Notes: a model not told the origin generated them from the sequence alone. A stretch of 36,028 nt of DNA from Victivallaceae bacterium (GCA_028691615.1 JAQUYX010000011.1:1-36028), one strand, 5' to 3'; counted from the stretch's first letter, positions 22,653 through 31,908 are shown. Program-made: numbers and translations.

Positions 22653-23933
22653 ATGGATCTTTATGCCGATGTCAAAACGTTCGGCGCCGTCGGCGACGGC
22701 GTAGCAAACGATACCGCCGCTATTCAGCGCGCAATCGATTCCGGGAGAGTCGCTTATCTTCCCGCCGGACGTTACCGGTCGGGAACGATTCATCTGCGCA
22801 GTCACACGGGAATCCTGCTTGGCCCCGGCGCAGTGCTGACCGCCAGTCCCGACGCGGCGGATTACAATGCCGACGATTACTGCGCGCAGAACCGCGTGCT
22901 TGTTTCGGAACTGGTGTCCGGGCGGCATTTGATCTCCGCAGTGGAGGTCGAAGATATTCTCATCGGCGGCGAAGGGGTGATCGACGGAATGTTCCGGCAG
23001 TGGATGAACGAGCCGGACGAGACGCTCGGGGTGACGCCGCCTTTTTTGAAACGGAGCGCCGAACGGCCTGGGCAGATGGTCTTTCTCTGCGAATGCACGA
23101 AGGTGCGCATCCGCGATGTGGAGCTGACCAATGCGCCTTACTGGCACTGTTATCTGCACGGCTGCGAGGATGTCCGAATTAGCGGACTGCGGATTTTTGC
23201 GGATCCCGGAGTCATCAATAACGACGGAATCGATTTGGACGCCTGCCGTCACGTGGTGGTCAGCGACTGCATCATCCGCACGGCGGACGACTGTCTGACG
23301 CTGCGCGGGTTGACCGAACCATTGAAGAAGAAGCGCGCGTGCGAATATATTGCGGTGACCAACTGCGTCTTTTCCAGCAGTTTTGCCAACGCCATCCGGG
23401 TGGGCGTCGGCGACGGGGAGATCCGGCATGCGCTCTTCAGCAACATTTCGATCTCCGAAAGCCGCACCGGAGTGTGCATCGTGTCGCGCTACTGGCCGGG
23501 CGAGGAGGGCGTGGAGATTTCGGATCTGACCTTCGACCACATGCAGATTCATGCCCGACGTCCCTTCAATCTCAAGCTGGACAACAGCCGCGATCTGTCG
23601 CCGGTGTGCGCGCGCGGAATTTCGGACATCACTTTTTCGAACATTACCGGATCGGGGGAATTCTCCTGTTATTTCACGGGAACCTCCCGGGGACGGCTCG
23701 ACAACATCCGGCTTTGCAATGTCCAGCTGCGGTATCGCGGCAAGGGAGTCGCTCCCGACCGGGACGAGAACGGAAAATGGGGATGCTCCTCGACCGATGC
23801 GGTGTTCGAGCTGGAATACGCGACGAATTTTCTCTTCGACCGGGTGAATGTGCTTCATGAAAACAGTGCATGGGCGGCGGATCTGCGGGAGACGCATTGC
23901 CGCCGCGTTGTGCAAAAGGGGTTGGAATCTTGA
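22653..23933 (+). CDS. GH28 (polygalacturonase-like) glycoside hydrolase
   Basis: 426-residue right-handed parallel beta-helix enzyme of family GH28, which hydrolyses pectin-type galacturonans and related polymers. The N-terminal motif VKTFGAVGDGVANDTAAIQRAID is the standard start of this family. Catalytic Asp candidates are in NNDGIDLDAC and TADDCLTLRG. The usual G-H-G and R-I-K motifs are not recognisable: FANAIRVGVGDG stands in their place, so substrate or mechanism may differ. There is no signal peptide, so it acts inside the cell, as in saccharide-uptake pathways. AAAAGGAA lies nine bases before the ATG at 22653. It overlaps the next gene by four bases (TTGA). Confidence 0.88.
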   Translation: MDLYADVKTFGAVGDGVANDTAAIQRAIDSGRVAYLPAGRYRSGTIHLRSHTGILLGPGAVLTASPDAADYNADDYCAQNRVLVSELVSGRHLISAVEVEDILIGGEGVIDGMFRQWMNEPDETLGVTPPFLKRSAERPGQMVFLCECTKVRIRDVELTNAPYWHCYLHGCEDVRISGLRIFADPGVINNDGIDLDACRHVVVSDCIIRTADDCLTLRGLTEPLKKKRACEYIAVTNCVFSSSFANAIRVGVGDGEIRHALFSNISISESRTGVCIVSRYWPGEEGVEISDLTFDHMQIHARRPFNLKLDNSRDLSPVCARGISDITFSNITGSGEFSCYFTGTSRGRLDNIRLCNVQLRYRGKGVAPDRDENGKWGCSSTDAVFELEYATNFLFDRVNVLHENSAWAADLRETHCRRVVQKGLES

Positions 23934-24475
23934 GTTCGCAGGCGTGGTTTTTGACATCGTTGGGGGCATTGGCGTGCGGAAGTTTTGCCGTCGCGGTCTT
24001 TGTGTTGGGGATTGGCCGGATCGCGGAGGCCAAGCGCGAGGCGCTGCCCCGGGAAAATAAAGTCGGCGCGCTGCTGGCGGCGGTGGCGCTGGTCTGGTGT
24101 GTGCCGCATGCGCGCGCGGTGGCGTTTGACTGGATGCTTCCATATTTGTATTTCATTGCGGCGGGACTTTGGGTGCTGGGGGTGAAATATCTGGATTACC
24201 TCTTCGCCCGGGCGGCGGCGGGGCTGCTGATTTTGGTCAGCTACTTCTTTGTTCACGGACTCTTTGAATTTGAACTAAGCGGATCGCAGGGGCTCTCGAT
24301 CGTGCTTTGGATGCTTGGAGCGCTGGGAATTGCCATCTCCGGAAAACCCTGCTGGTTTCGCGATCTCTTGCGTCTTGTGGCGCGAAGCGCGGTCTGGCGC
24401 GGACTTTTTGCGGGATTTTTCCTGCTGCTGGGGGGGCTTGCCGCATGGCAATGCGTAACGGGGGCAATGCATTAG
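23930..24475 (+). CDS. multi-pass membrane protein of unknown function
   Basis: 181 residues with about six hydrophobic helices, no family recognised. The best start is TTG at 23930, which overlaps the GH28 stop codon (TTGA) and has AAGGGG eight bases upstream; a longer in-frame ATG at 23870 would give an unconvincing hydrophilic extension inside the GH28 gene. The packing between GH28 and rsmG implies it belongs to the same transcript. Whether it has to do with GH28 or with translation genes is unknown. Confidence 0.7.
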   Translation: MSSQAWFLTSLGALACGSFAVAVFVLGIGRIAEAKREALPRENKVGALLAAVALVWCVPHARAVAFDWMLPYLYFIAAGLWVLGVKYLDYLFARAAAGLLILVSYFFVHGLFEFELSGSQGLSIVLWMLGALGIAISGKPCWFRDLLRLVARSAVWRGLFAGFFLLLGGLAAWQCVTGAMH

Positions 24476-24476
24476 T

Positions 24477-25136
24477 ATGGCACAGATATGGGATGAACTT
24501 GGCGTGCTGCCGGATCCGGACGGATTCGCCTCGCAGATGCAGAAGCTCCACAAGCTCTTGGTTTGTGAGAATGAAAAATACAACCTCACAAGGCTGACCG
24601 GCGCAGAGGATTTCGCAATCAAACATGTTTACGACAGCCTCGCCGCGGTTCGGTATTTCCCGGAACTGGCGACGGAGAAGTTGCGATTGGCGGACATCGG
24701 ATGCGGCGCGGGATTTCCGAGCCTGGTGCTTGCCGCGGCGTTTCCCAACCTTCAGGTGACGGCGATCGATTCCACCGGCAAAAAGGTTCATTTTGTGGCG
24801 CTCGCGGCCAAGGAATTGGGGTTGAAGAATTGCAGTGCCGTGCAGGGGCGTTCCATTGAATTGAACCGGCAGGCGCGTTTTCAAGGCGCATTCGACGTGG
24901 TGACTGCCCGCGCGGTCGCTCCGGCATGCAAGATTGTCGGGGAAGCCTGCCGGTTTCCGGCGCAAAACGGCTTTTTCCTGCTTTATAAAACGCCGGAGCA
25001 GGCAAGCGAGGATCTTGCGGAACTATCCGCAAACGGCGATGGGCAGTGGCAGACGACCGAGGCCTTTGCTCTTCCCGGCGGCGCCGGAATGCGGTTATTT
25101 TTGTTTCAAAGCCGGAAGTGTGGCAGCGGGCAATGA
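24477..25136 (+). CDS. rsmG: 16S rRNA (guanine(527)-N7)-methyltransferase
   Basis: 219-residue SAM-dependent methyltransferase (GidB). It carries the SAM-binding motif LADIGCGAGFPSLVLAAAFP, the family entry NLTRLTGAEDFAIKHVYDSL, and VVTARAVAP, a conserved RsmG segment. Length is normal. Its stop overlaps the start of the U32 gene by four bases (ATGA). Confidence 0.95.
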   Translation: MAQIWDELGVLPDPDGFASQMQKLHKLLVCENEKYNLTRLTGAEDFAIKHVYDSLAAVRYFPELATEKLRLADIGCGAGFPSLVLAAAFPNLQVTAIDSTGKKVHFVALAAKELGLKNCSAVQGRSIELNRQARFQGAFDVVTARAVAPACKIVGEACRFPAQNGFFLLYKTPEQASEDLAELSANGDGQWQTTEAFALPGGAGMRLFLFQSRKCGSGQ

Positions 25137-27184
25137 AAAGCGCACTTCCCGAGCTGCTCTCTCCGGCCGGCAACGCCGAGGTGGCGATGGCCGCTTTCGA
25201 CGCGGGCGCGGACGCGGTTTATTGCGGGCTGGGGCGGTTCAACGCGCGGGAGCGAGCGCAGAATTTCTCGGCCGATTCGCTCGGCAGGGTCATTTCGTTC
25301 GCCCACCGTTCCGGGCGCAAGGTTTATGTGACCTTCAACACGCTGGTCGAGGAGAAAGAGCTTCCCGCCGCGGCGGAGGCGATCGCGGAGCTTTCCGCAT
25401 TGTCGCCGGACGCGCTGATTGTACAGGATCTCGGAGTGCTTTTCCTGTTGCGCCGCTTTTTCCCGGAGTTGGTCGTGCATGCTTCAACGCAAATGGGGAT
25501 CCATAATTCTGCTGGAATCGCTCTGGCCGCGCGACTGGGCGTCCGCCGGGTGATTCTGGAGCGGCAGGTCACGCTGGCGGAGCTCGAACAGATGATTCGC
25601 GCCGATGCGACCGGAACCGAGTTGGAGGTGTTTCTTCACGGTTCGCTCTGCTGCTCTCTGTCCGGCCGGTGTTTGCTCTCGCACGCGCTCTATTCGGAGA
25701 GCGGCAACCGGGGGCGTTGCAAACAACCCTGCCGAAAGGCGTGGAACGGGAAATTCTATCTTTCGCCGGGGGATCTGGACGGGCTGGATGTGCTGCCTCA
25801 GTTGCGCAGACTCCAGGTTGCCTCGCTCAAGATTGAGGGGCGTTTGCGTCCGCCGGAATATGTCTGGAAGGTGACTCGAGCCTACCGGATGCTGCTGGAC
25901 GGCCCCCCGGAGCCGGAGGCCGAAACCTATGCCGAAGCGCGGAAATTATTGGATTCGGCGGCTAAACGGCGCGCGGGGCGCGGGTTCTTCTTTGCCGAAG
26001 ATTACCCTAAAATCATCGATCCCGGAGAGCCGGGGGTTTTTGGAATCCGTTCGGCGGAGATCTTGCGCACCGGTCCGCGCGGAACGGAAATTCGTTTGAT
26101 GTCGCGCCTGCATCTGGGCGACCGGCTGAGAATCGTGCCGCGCGGCGGCGGAGACGGAGAGAGTTTTTCCCTTACGTCGATGTCGCAGAAGGGGCGTAAT
26201 GTATTGAAGGCGGCTGCGCCGGCGACGGTGACGCTTCGTGGAATCCGGGGCGGAAGGCCGGGGGATTTTCTTTACAAGATCGGGGAGAACGGGTTCGATT
26301 TTTCGCGCCGGGCCGCCGCGCTTTTGCCCGCGCGGAAAAATGTGACGCTCCTGCTGCGCTGTACGGCGCACGGGTTCGAGGGGAGAATCGAGGGGCTGGA
26401 ACATTTTTGCTGGACGCGGGAGACCGCATTCGCCCCGGCGCAACGGTGCGCGCTGACGGCGGAGACGGTTGCCGGGGAGTTCTCCTCTGGCGTGCCGGAA
26501 CCGTGGACGGCCGGCAGGGTGGAGGGCAAGGTCGAAGGATGCTTTTTCGTGCCGGCGGCGGAGCTCAAAAAACTGCGTCGGGAATTTTGGCTGGCGGCGG
26601 CGGAAGCGTTGCAACAGCTGCCGGAAGGCGGCGGGCGCGAGAAGGTGGAGATCGCCTTGTTTTGGAATCAGCGGAAGGTTTTTTCCGGCGCGGTGCCGCA
26701 GGAGAAGGAGTTCTTCCCGACCGCCTCGTTCGTGCCGGAGGGGGAGCTTGCTGCGGAGGAACAAAGACTTTCGGACGCGTATTCCGGAGGGGTTCGCAAA
26801 TTCGCAGTCCGCAATCTCGGGGCGTTGGAGTCGCTTCGGAACTATCCGGACGTAACGATTCTGACGCGGTTTCCCGTGCCGGTGACAAACTCTTTTGCCG
26901 CGGAATTGCTTCGCGAATGGAAAGTATGCGCCGTCGAAGCCGAGCCGGAACTTTCTCTCGCTGCGGAGGAGGCGCTTCGCGAACACTCCCCGGTCGCCGT
27001 ACTCAAACGCGACCGGCATCCGGTTCTTCTGGCCACCCGGCTGCCGATCGCGTGCAAAAAACTCTCCGACGGCCGCAGCCGGACTTTTTCCGTGCGGGTC
27101 GAAGAGGGACTGTCGATGCTCGTGGAGGAGACGGTCGACACCGCTTCTCCCCCCGGATCTTCCGATTCGTCCGTTACGCCATAA
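25133..27184 (+). CDS. peptidase U32 family protein, RlhA-like (23S rRNA hydroxylation)
   Basis: 683-residue U32-family protein. N-terminal ELLSPAGNAEVAMAAFDAGADAVYCG and the signature LEVFLHGSLCCSLSGRCLLSH ... CKQPCRK with four conserved Cys match the family. The additional domain at about 380-500 (DUF3656) and overall length are those of RlhA, which hydroxylates C2501 of 23S rRNA, rather than the shorter tRNA-modifying TrhO/TrhP relatives. The ATG at 25133 overlaps rsmG, a ribosomal RNA methyltransferase, which agrees with an rRNA role. The 3' end overlaps the convergent aldolase gene by 11 bp. Confidence 0.85.
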   Translation: MKSALPELLSPAGNAEVAMAAFDAGADAVYCGLGRFNARERAQNFSADSLGRVISFAHRSGRKVYVTFNTLVEEKELPAAAEAIAELSALSPDALIVQDLGVLFLLRRFFPELVVHASTQMGIHNSAGIALAARLGVRRVILERQVTLAELEQMIRADATGTELEVFLHGSLCCSLSGRCLLSHALYSESGNRGRCKQPCRKAWNGKFYLSPGDLDGLDVLPQLRRLQVASLKIEGRLRPPEYVWKVTRAYRMLLDGPPEPEAETYAEARKLLDSAAKRRAGRGFFFAEDYPKIIDPGEPGVFGIRSAEILRTGPRGTEIRLMSRLHLGDRLRIVPRGGGDGESFSLTSMSQKGRNVLKAAAPATVTLRGIRGGRPGDFLYKIGENGFDFSRRAAALLPARKNVTLLLRCTAHGFEGRIEGLEHFCWTRETAFAPAQRCALTAETVAGEFSSGVPEPWTAGRVEGKVEGCFFVPAAELKKLRREFWLAAAEALQQLPEGGGREKVEIALFWNQRKVFSGAVPQEKEFFPTASFVPEGELAAEEQRLSDAYSGGVRKFAVRNLGALESLRNYPDVTILTRFPVPVTNSFAAELLREWKVCAVEAEPELSLAAEEALREHSPVAVLKRDRHPVLLATRLPIACKKLSDGRSRTFSVRVEEGLSMLVEETVDTASPPGSSDSSVTP

Positions 27185-28103
27185 GCAAGGCGCGCGAGTG
27201 TTCCAGACGGTACTCTTCGCGGAGCAAAGCACACATGGTCTGGTAGACCGACTCCTGCGCGACACCGATTCCCTGGGTAAGATCGCGCTCGTAAACCTGA
27301 CGGATCGCCGTGGCCACATTGATTTTGGCAATCCCGCGCGCAAAAGAGGCGCGGACACACTCCGGATCAATGCCGGTGCCGCCATGAAGAACCAACGGGA
27401 TTTTCGTCGCATTTTCGAGCGCGGCAAGGTGTTCCAGATCGATTCGCGCGCGCGGTTTCTGCTTGACCCGCCCCGCCGCGGAAATCGCGCCGTGGATGCT
27501 GCCGACGGCCACGGACAGAAAATCGGTTTTGGTTTCGCGGACAAACTTTTCCGCCTCGGCAATATCGGTGAATCCTCTGCGGGTGCGGAACAGCTCCTCG
27601 TAAGGCGGAAGCACCCCCGCTTCGTGTCCCATGACCGCGCCGAGTTCGGCTTCCACCGGGACGCGGTATTCTCCGGCCAGCTTCGTCACCGCGGCGGTCG
27701 CCGCGATGTTGCCTTCCAGCGGCAGGCGGGAACCGTCGATCATCACCGATTCGTAACCGAGGTCGAGCGCCTCATGGATTTCCCCGAGGTAATCGACTTT
27801 GAGGTGGTCTTCGTCGATGACCGGCATGTGGTCGAGGTGCAGGCGGGTGTAGGCCGGATCGCCGACTTTGCGAAATTCGTCGCGGATCGCCTTGAGACTG
27901 CCGGAGGAAAATTTGACGATCTCCAGCCGCGCGACCATAATCAGCCCCACGCTGTCGCAATCGCGCAGCGCGCGAACGACCGGTTCCATCATCGGAAGAT
28001 ACGGAATGTTGAAGCCCGGGATGACCGTTTGTTTTTCCAGCGCCCGCTGCAGCAACGTTTTGGTGTCGGGAAGGGCGGCCGGAATCATTTTTGCATCAGA
28101 CAT
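27174..28103 (-). CDS. class II (zinc) ketose-bisphosphate aldolase family protein
   Basis: 309-residue FBA/GatY/KbaY family aldolase that would split a ketose phosphate into dihydroxyacetone phosphate and an aldehyde. Zinc ligands and catalytic residues are recognisable in RLHLDHMPVIDE, AVGSIHGAI and LVLHGGTGID. The active-site HH pair of FBA is HM here. It is the last gene of an isomerase-kinase-aldolase run: its ATG at 28103 lies inside the 3' end of the kinase gene (19-bp overlap) and has GAGAGGAAACC upstream. The substrate may be the ketose 1-phosphate produced by the neighbouring kinase (inference), as in tagatose or fuculose routes. Confidence 0.88.
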   Translation of the reverse strand: MSDAKMIPAALPDTKTLLQRALEKQTVIPGFNIPYLPMMEPVVRALRDCDSVGLIMVARLEIVKFSSGSLKAIRDEFRKVGDPAYTRLHLDHMPVIDEDHLKVDYLGEIHEALDLGYESVMIDGSRLPLEGNIAATAAVTKLAGEYRVPVEAELGAVMGHEAGVLPPYEELFRTRRGFTDIAEAEKFVRETKTDFLSVAVGSIHGAISAAGRVKQKPRARIDLEHLAALENATKIPLVLHGGTGIDPECVRASFARGIAKINVATAIRQVYERDLTQGIGVAQESVYQTMCALLREEYRLEHSRALLMA

Positions 28104-29578
28104 GAATGGTTTCCTCTCATCAGTTGGGAATGTCGTTTCCAGCATTCAAATTTTTCAGAATAAAACTTTGCGCGTTGCGCATCGGGCTCCACCAGACGGA
28201 CCAGCTCCGGTTTGGCATGGTCGAGACGGTCGGGCGCGCATTGCTCAAGCGCCGACCGCGCCAGCAGCGCCGCGCCGCGGCAGCCGGATTCGGTCACATC
28301 GGTCAGCGCAATCGGAAGATTCAGCACGTCCGCGTGCAGCTGGACGACGGCGGGATGGCGGAATCCGCCCCCGGTGGCGATCAGGCGCGTGAGACGCAAC
28401 GAACTTGCTTCCAGCAGTTCCGCATTGAGCTTCATTTCGAGGGCAATCCCCTCCTGAAGCCCTTTGAGCAGCTCCCCCCGGGTGGTCGAGAGCCGCCAGT
28501 TGAAGACACATGCCGGCGTCTCCGTGTCGAAGTAGGGCGTGCCGGAGGCGGTGAAGTAGGGCAGCGTCAGAATGCGTGTGGGTTCTTCCGGCATCGTGTC
28601 GAGCAACTGCGTGAAATCATATTCCGGGGCAAATTCCCGGCGGAAATATTCGAGCAGATTGCTGCCGGTGAGCGAATAGGCCACCGAGGCGAATTTCCCC
28701 GGAAGGGCGAAGTCGTAGGTGCACAAATTGCTTTGCCGCAACCCGGCACTGAGCACGCGCGACTCCATCACCGGGACGAAGCACTCCACGCTTCCGGCCG
28801 CATACATCGCTGTGTTGCTTTCCCACGCGCCGCAGCCGAGCGCCCCCATGATTTGATCGTGGCCGCCGGCGGCCACGACGACGCCCCGGCCAAGCCCCAG
28901 ACGGTGCGCAATCGAATCCGGCACCGTGCCGGCGATTGCCCCGCAGGGGAGCGGGTCGGCAAACTCTTCGGCGCGAAAGCCCGCGGCGTCGAGAATTTCC
29001 CGGCTCCAGCAATGGTTTTTGCCGTCGAAGAGCATTGTTCGCGCCGCCAGCGGGAAGCCCATCGCCGCCCGTCCGGTCAGGGCATGGACCAGAAGATCTT
29101 CAAAGCAGAGAAATTTCGCCGCTTTCGCGCGCAGCTGCGGTTCGTGCTTGGCCAGCCAGAGAAGTTTGCCCAGAGAAAACATCGCAGAGGGGGTGTGTCC
29201 GGTGATTTCGTAGAGCCGTTCCAAGCCGAAGTCGGCACTGAAGCGCGTAATCTCCTCCGTCGCCCGGGTGTCCCCGGAGATCATCGCCGGAGCGAGAATG
29301 GTTCCATGCCGGTCGATCGGCGTGAAGGCTTCGCCCTGACTGGACACGGCGATTGCCGCGATCGATTCCCCGTCCGGCAGCGCATGGACGCATTGGGCGA
29401 TCACTTCAAGCGCGCTGTCGAGCACCTGACGGCTGTCCAGAATCATGCGTTCCGGCGACGGCGTCTGATAGGCGTAGGCGCGATCCGCCTGCGTCCGCAG
29501 TCGGCCGTACCGGTCGAATCCGGCGGCCTTGACCCGGCTGGAACCGACGTCAATTCCGAGATAGACCGAGTTTGTCAC
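28085..29578 (-). CDS. FGGY-family carbohydrate kinase (xylulokinase-like)
   Basis: 497-residue sugar kinase of the FGGY/ASKHA family. It has the N-terminal phosphate loop YLGIDVGSSRVKAAGFD, AIAVSSQGEAF (substrate region), VVAAGGHDQIMGALG and the C-terminal FGGY signature LTRLIATGGGFRHPAVVQLHADVLNLPI. The substrate is a ketose or polyol, not identifiable from sequence. Two starts are possible: GTG at 29578, with GGAG 11 bases upstream, or TTG at 29587 overlapping the isomerase stop as TTGA, with the binding site too close. I chose 29578. It is tightly packed between isomerase and aldolase genes. Confidence 0.9.
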   Translation of the reverse strand: MTNSVYLGIDVGSSRVKAAGFDRYGRLRTQADRAYAYQTPSPERMILDSRQVLDSALEVIAQCVHALPDGESIAAIAVSSQGEAFTPIDRHGTILAPAMISGDTRATEEITRFSADFGLERLYEITGHTPSAMFSLGKLLWLAKHEPQLRAKAAKFLCFEDLLVHALTGRAAMGFPLAARTMLFDGKNHCWSREILDAAGFRAEEFADPLPCGAIAGTVPDSIAHRLGLGRGVVVAAGGHDQIMGALGCGAWESNTAMYAAGSVECFVPVMESRVLSAGLRQSNLCTYDFALPGKFASVAYSLTGSNLLEYFRREFAPEYDFTQLLDTMPEEPTRILTLPYFTASGTPYFDTETPACVFNWRLSTTRGELLKGLQEGIALEMKLNAELLEASSLRLTRLIATGGGFRHPAVVQLHADVLNLPIALTDVTESGCRGAALLARSALEQCAPDRLDHAKPELVRLVEPDAQRAKFYSEKFECWKRHSQLMRGNHSCLMQK

Positions 29579-29583
29579 TTGGT

Positions 29584-30975
29584 TCAAAGCTCCGTTTTGG
29601 TCCAGTTCAGGTAACGGCGGAACGCTTCATCGAGCGATTCGCTCCAGAAGCCTTCGGCGGCGCTGACGTGATGGCGGTAGCCGCCGTAGCCGATGGCGCC
29701 GAGTTTGCGCTGCAGATCCTCGATGCAAGCGACGCCGCCGCAGCCGAAATAGCCTTCGCCCAGCGGCTCCCCGGTAAATTTGCCTTCGCCGGAGTAGTAA
29801 CAGAGTTTGCCGTCCTTGGTGGTGGTCGACGCGAAGGTGAAATTCATCGGGCGGATCAAGCCGACATTGCAGCCGTAACCGCAGCCGTCGCCGAGCGCCT
29901 TGGCAAACATCGGGTGATCGATCACGGTTCCCTTCTTTGCCATCAGGCGCTGCGGAACCGGTCCGCAATGGAAGAGGATGCAGCGGTCGGGATCGTCGGC
30001 GTAGTTGTTGTTCCAGTCAAGGCAGGTGGCGGGGCCTTCGGAGGCGGCGGTGAGCGCCAGCATTGCCACGGCGTTGCCGACATCCAGCTCGCAGGCGGCC
30101 GGAATGCAGCGGTCGCCAAGTTCGCTTAGAACAACGCAGGGGGAGATTTTGAGCGTCTTTTGCAGATCGCTCCAGCAGCGCAGCGCCACGGCGTCCAGTT
30201 CGTGTTCCGCGATCATCCGGTCGAGCGCGACGGAGATTTTGGCCAGAATCGTGAGCTTGTCGGCCGGGACGCCGGAGAAATCGGTATAGGAGGTGTAGCG
30301 CTCCAACTTGGCCAGCAGCTCCTTGTCTCGGTCGCCGACGGCGTCCACGGCGACCAGTAGATCGCTGTTGTCAAACACCTCGGTGGTAATGCCGAAGCCC
30401 TGCAGCGCGGTTTCGTCGAAGCGGATGGTTTTGAAGAGCGTCGGACGCGCGCCGACCGCGCCGATGCGGCACCGGCGAAGGCGTTTGACGATCCGGCAGA
30501 CCGCGCCGAATTTGCGCAGATGCTCCTGAAACAGCTCCTGCGAAGGATGCAGCGTATGCGGCGCCCATGCCGTGAACGGGATCTTGAACTGCGTGAACAC
30601 GTCCATGATCGAAAATTTCCCGCAGAACGCGTCGCGCCGATGCGCGAAATCCATCCGGTTGAGTTCATCCGGGTAGGCCAGCACATAAATTGGCACGCCC
30701 GCGTCGCGCAATCCTTCGGACGCGCCGTTTTCGTCCCCGAAATTCGGCAGGCAGAGAATCACCCCGTCAAATTCCCCTTTGTGTTCCTCCAGAAATTTCG
30801 CATAGATTCGGCCTTCCGCCGCGGTTTCGACCGCCCCGAACCGGGTGGCTTCCTCGGGCAGCAGCAGACTTTCAAAGCCCGCTTTCCGCACGGCCTCCAC
30901 CAGCTCTTTGCGCGCGGAAGCAATCAGCGATCCCGGAAAAAATCCCCGGTTCCCAAAAAAAAGTGCCAGTTTCAT
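29584..30975 (-). CDS. L-fucose/L-arabinose isomerase-like protein
   Basis: 463-residue protein of the FucI/AraA-type sugar isomerase superfamily (aldose-ketose interconversion). N-terminal Rossmann-like domain (VILCLPNFGDENG, IYVLAYPDELNRM), central domain (LDAVALRCWSDLQKTL, ACELDVGNAVAMLALTAAS), and a C-terminal FucI/AraA-like barrel (HCGPVPQRLM). The substrate is not evident. AAGGAG lies about 12 bases before the ATG. First gene of the minus-strand trio. The 291 bp upstream, shared with the M50 gene, has a clear promoter only for the opposite strand. Confidence 0.85.
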   Translation of the reverse strand: MKLALFFGNRGFFPGSLIASARKELVEAVRKAGFESLLLPEEATRFGAVETAAEGRIYAKFLEEHKGEFDGVILCLPNFGDENGASEGLRDAGVPIYVLAYPDELNRMDFAHRRDAFCGKFSIMDVFTQFKIPFTAWAPHTLHPSQELFQEHLRKFGAVCRIVKRLRRCRIGAVGARPTLFKTIRFDETALQGFGITTEVFDNSDLLVAVDAVGDRDKELLAKLERYTSYTDFSGVPADKLTILAKISVALDRMIAEHELDAVALRCWSDLQKTLKISPCVVLSELGDRCIPAACELDVGNAVAMLALTAASEGPATCLDWNNNYADDPDRCILFHCGPVPQRLMAKKGTVIDHPMFAKALGDGCGYGCNVGLIRPMNFTFASTTTKDGKLCYYSGEGKFTGEPLGEGYFGCGGVACIEDLQRKLGAIGYGGYRHHVSAAEGFWSESLDEAFRRYLNWTKTEL

Positions 30976-31116
30976 AGCTTCGCAATCTCCTTTCCATAAG
31001 ATGAAATCCTATCCAAAGCATACCTCCTCGAATCGGGAAATGGAATGGACGGCAGAAAAAATACATGTAAAAACAGGCATAATGTGCCGGTTTTATGAAA
31101 CTTCTTCGTCGGTCGA

Positions 31117-31145
31117 TTGTAAAATTTCCATCTTCGAAGTATATT
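31117..31145 (+). promoter_or_regulatory. sigma-70-type promoter for the M50-xseA unit
   Basis: TTGTAA (31117-31122), 17-bp spacer, TATATT (31140-31145). The leader to the ATG at 31267 is about 115 nt. No comparable promoter was found for the divergent isomerase gene. Confidence 0.6.
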
Positions 31146-31266
31146 ATCGCGCGAACCGGGGGAGGCTTTTTTCGATTCCCCGGAAAACTCCGGATCAGAT
31201 TTTTTCGTCCGCCGTCGGATGGAATGCCGGGATTCGCCAAAAAAAGAAAAAGATCGGTTGTTTCGT

Positions 31267-31908
31267 ATGAATTTATTTATCTCCACGCTTTTTACGCAGC
31301 CCTGGAGCTTTGTGGTCACGGTCGTGCTGGTGGTGTTTTCCGTAACCTGCCACGAATATGTTCACGCGGCGACGGCCCTCCGGCTCGGCGATTCCACCGC
31401 GGCCGACCGGGGGCATCTCACGCTCAATCCGCTTCGGCAGATGGGATGGTTTTCGCTGGCGGCGCTGATGCTCTTCGGACTGGCGTGGGGCATGGTGCCG
31501 GTCAATCCGAGCCGGTTGCGCGGACGGTATTCCGCCAGTTTGGTCGCGGCTGCGGGACCGGCGACCAATGTGGGACTGGCGCTGGTCTTTTGCATCCTCT
31601 CCGCCGTGGTGCGCCTGACCGGGCTCCCGGACAGCCTTTTCTCCTTCACCGTGCTGGGCGCGGTGCTCAACTTCGCGCTGGCGATCCTCAATTTGCTGCC
31701 GGTGCCGGGACTGGACGGGTTCGCGGTGATGATGAACTTATTTCCCGGACTCTTTCGGGCGGAACGGTCGGAATTTTTCAAGGGCGCGATCTTCGTCGGG
31801 ATCGCACTGGTGTTTCTCTTTGTCCGCTACATCTTCGTGGGCGCGACCTGGTTGACCGGAATGACTCTGGCCGTGCTGCTGCGGCTGTGCGGGGGAGGCG
31901 CGGCATAA
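31267..31908 (+). CDS. site-2 protease family (M50) membrane metalloprotease
   Basis: 213-residue integral membrane protein. The zinc motif HEYVH (HExxH, residues 29-33) lies in the first hydrophobic segment, and the third ligand lies in LLPVPGLDGF (LDG motif) in a later helix. It is a compact site-2 protease without PDZ domain, of the type that cleaves anti-sigma factors or other membrane substrates within the bilayer. The start at 31267 is the second in-frame ATG (the first at 31219 gives an implausible charged extension), though its ribosome binding site is weak. It ends in TAATG with xseA, so the genes are co-translated. Confidence 0.85.
   Translation: MNLFISTLFTQPWSFVVTVVLVVFSVTCHEYVHAATALRLGDSTAADRGHLTLNPLRQMGWFSLAALMLFGLAWGMVPVNPSRLRGRYSASLVAAAGPATNVGLALVFCILSAVVRLTGLPDSLFSFTVLGAVLNFALAILNLLPVPGLDGFAVMMNLFPGLFRAERSEFFKGAIFVGIALVFLFVRYIFVGATWLTGMTLAVLLRLCGGGAA

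Noticed and set aside
31010-31045. Upstream reading frame on the minus strand with GGAGG before ATG, ahead of the isomerase gene
   Set aside because: GGAGG is only one base from that ATG, too close for initiation, and the frame then runs out of frame through the isomerase start.
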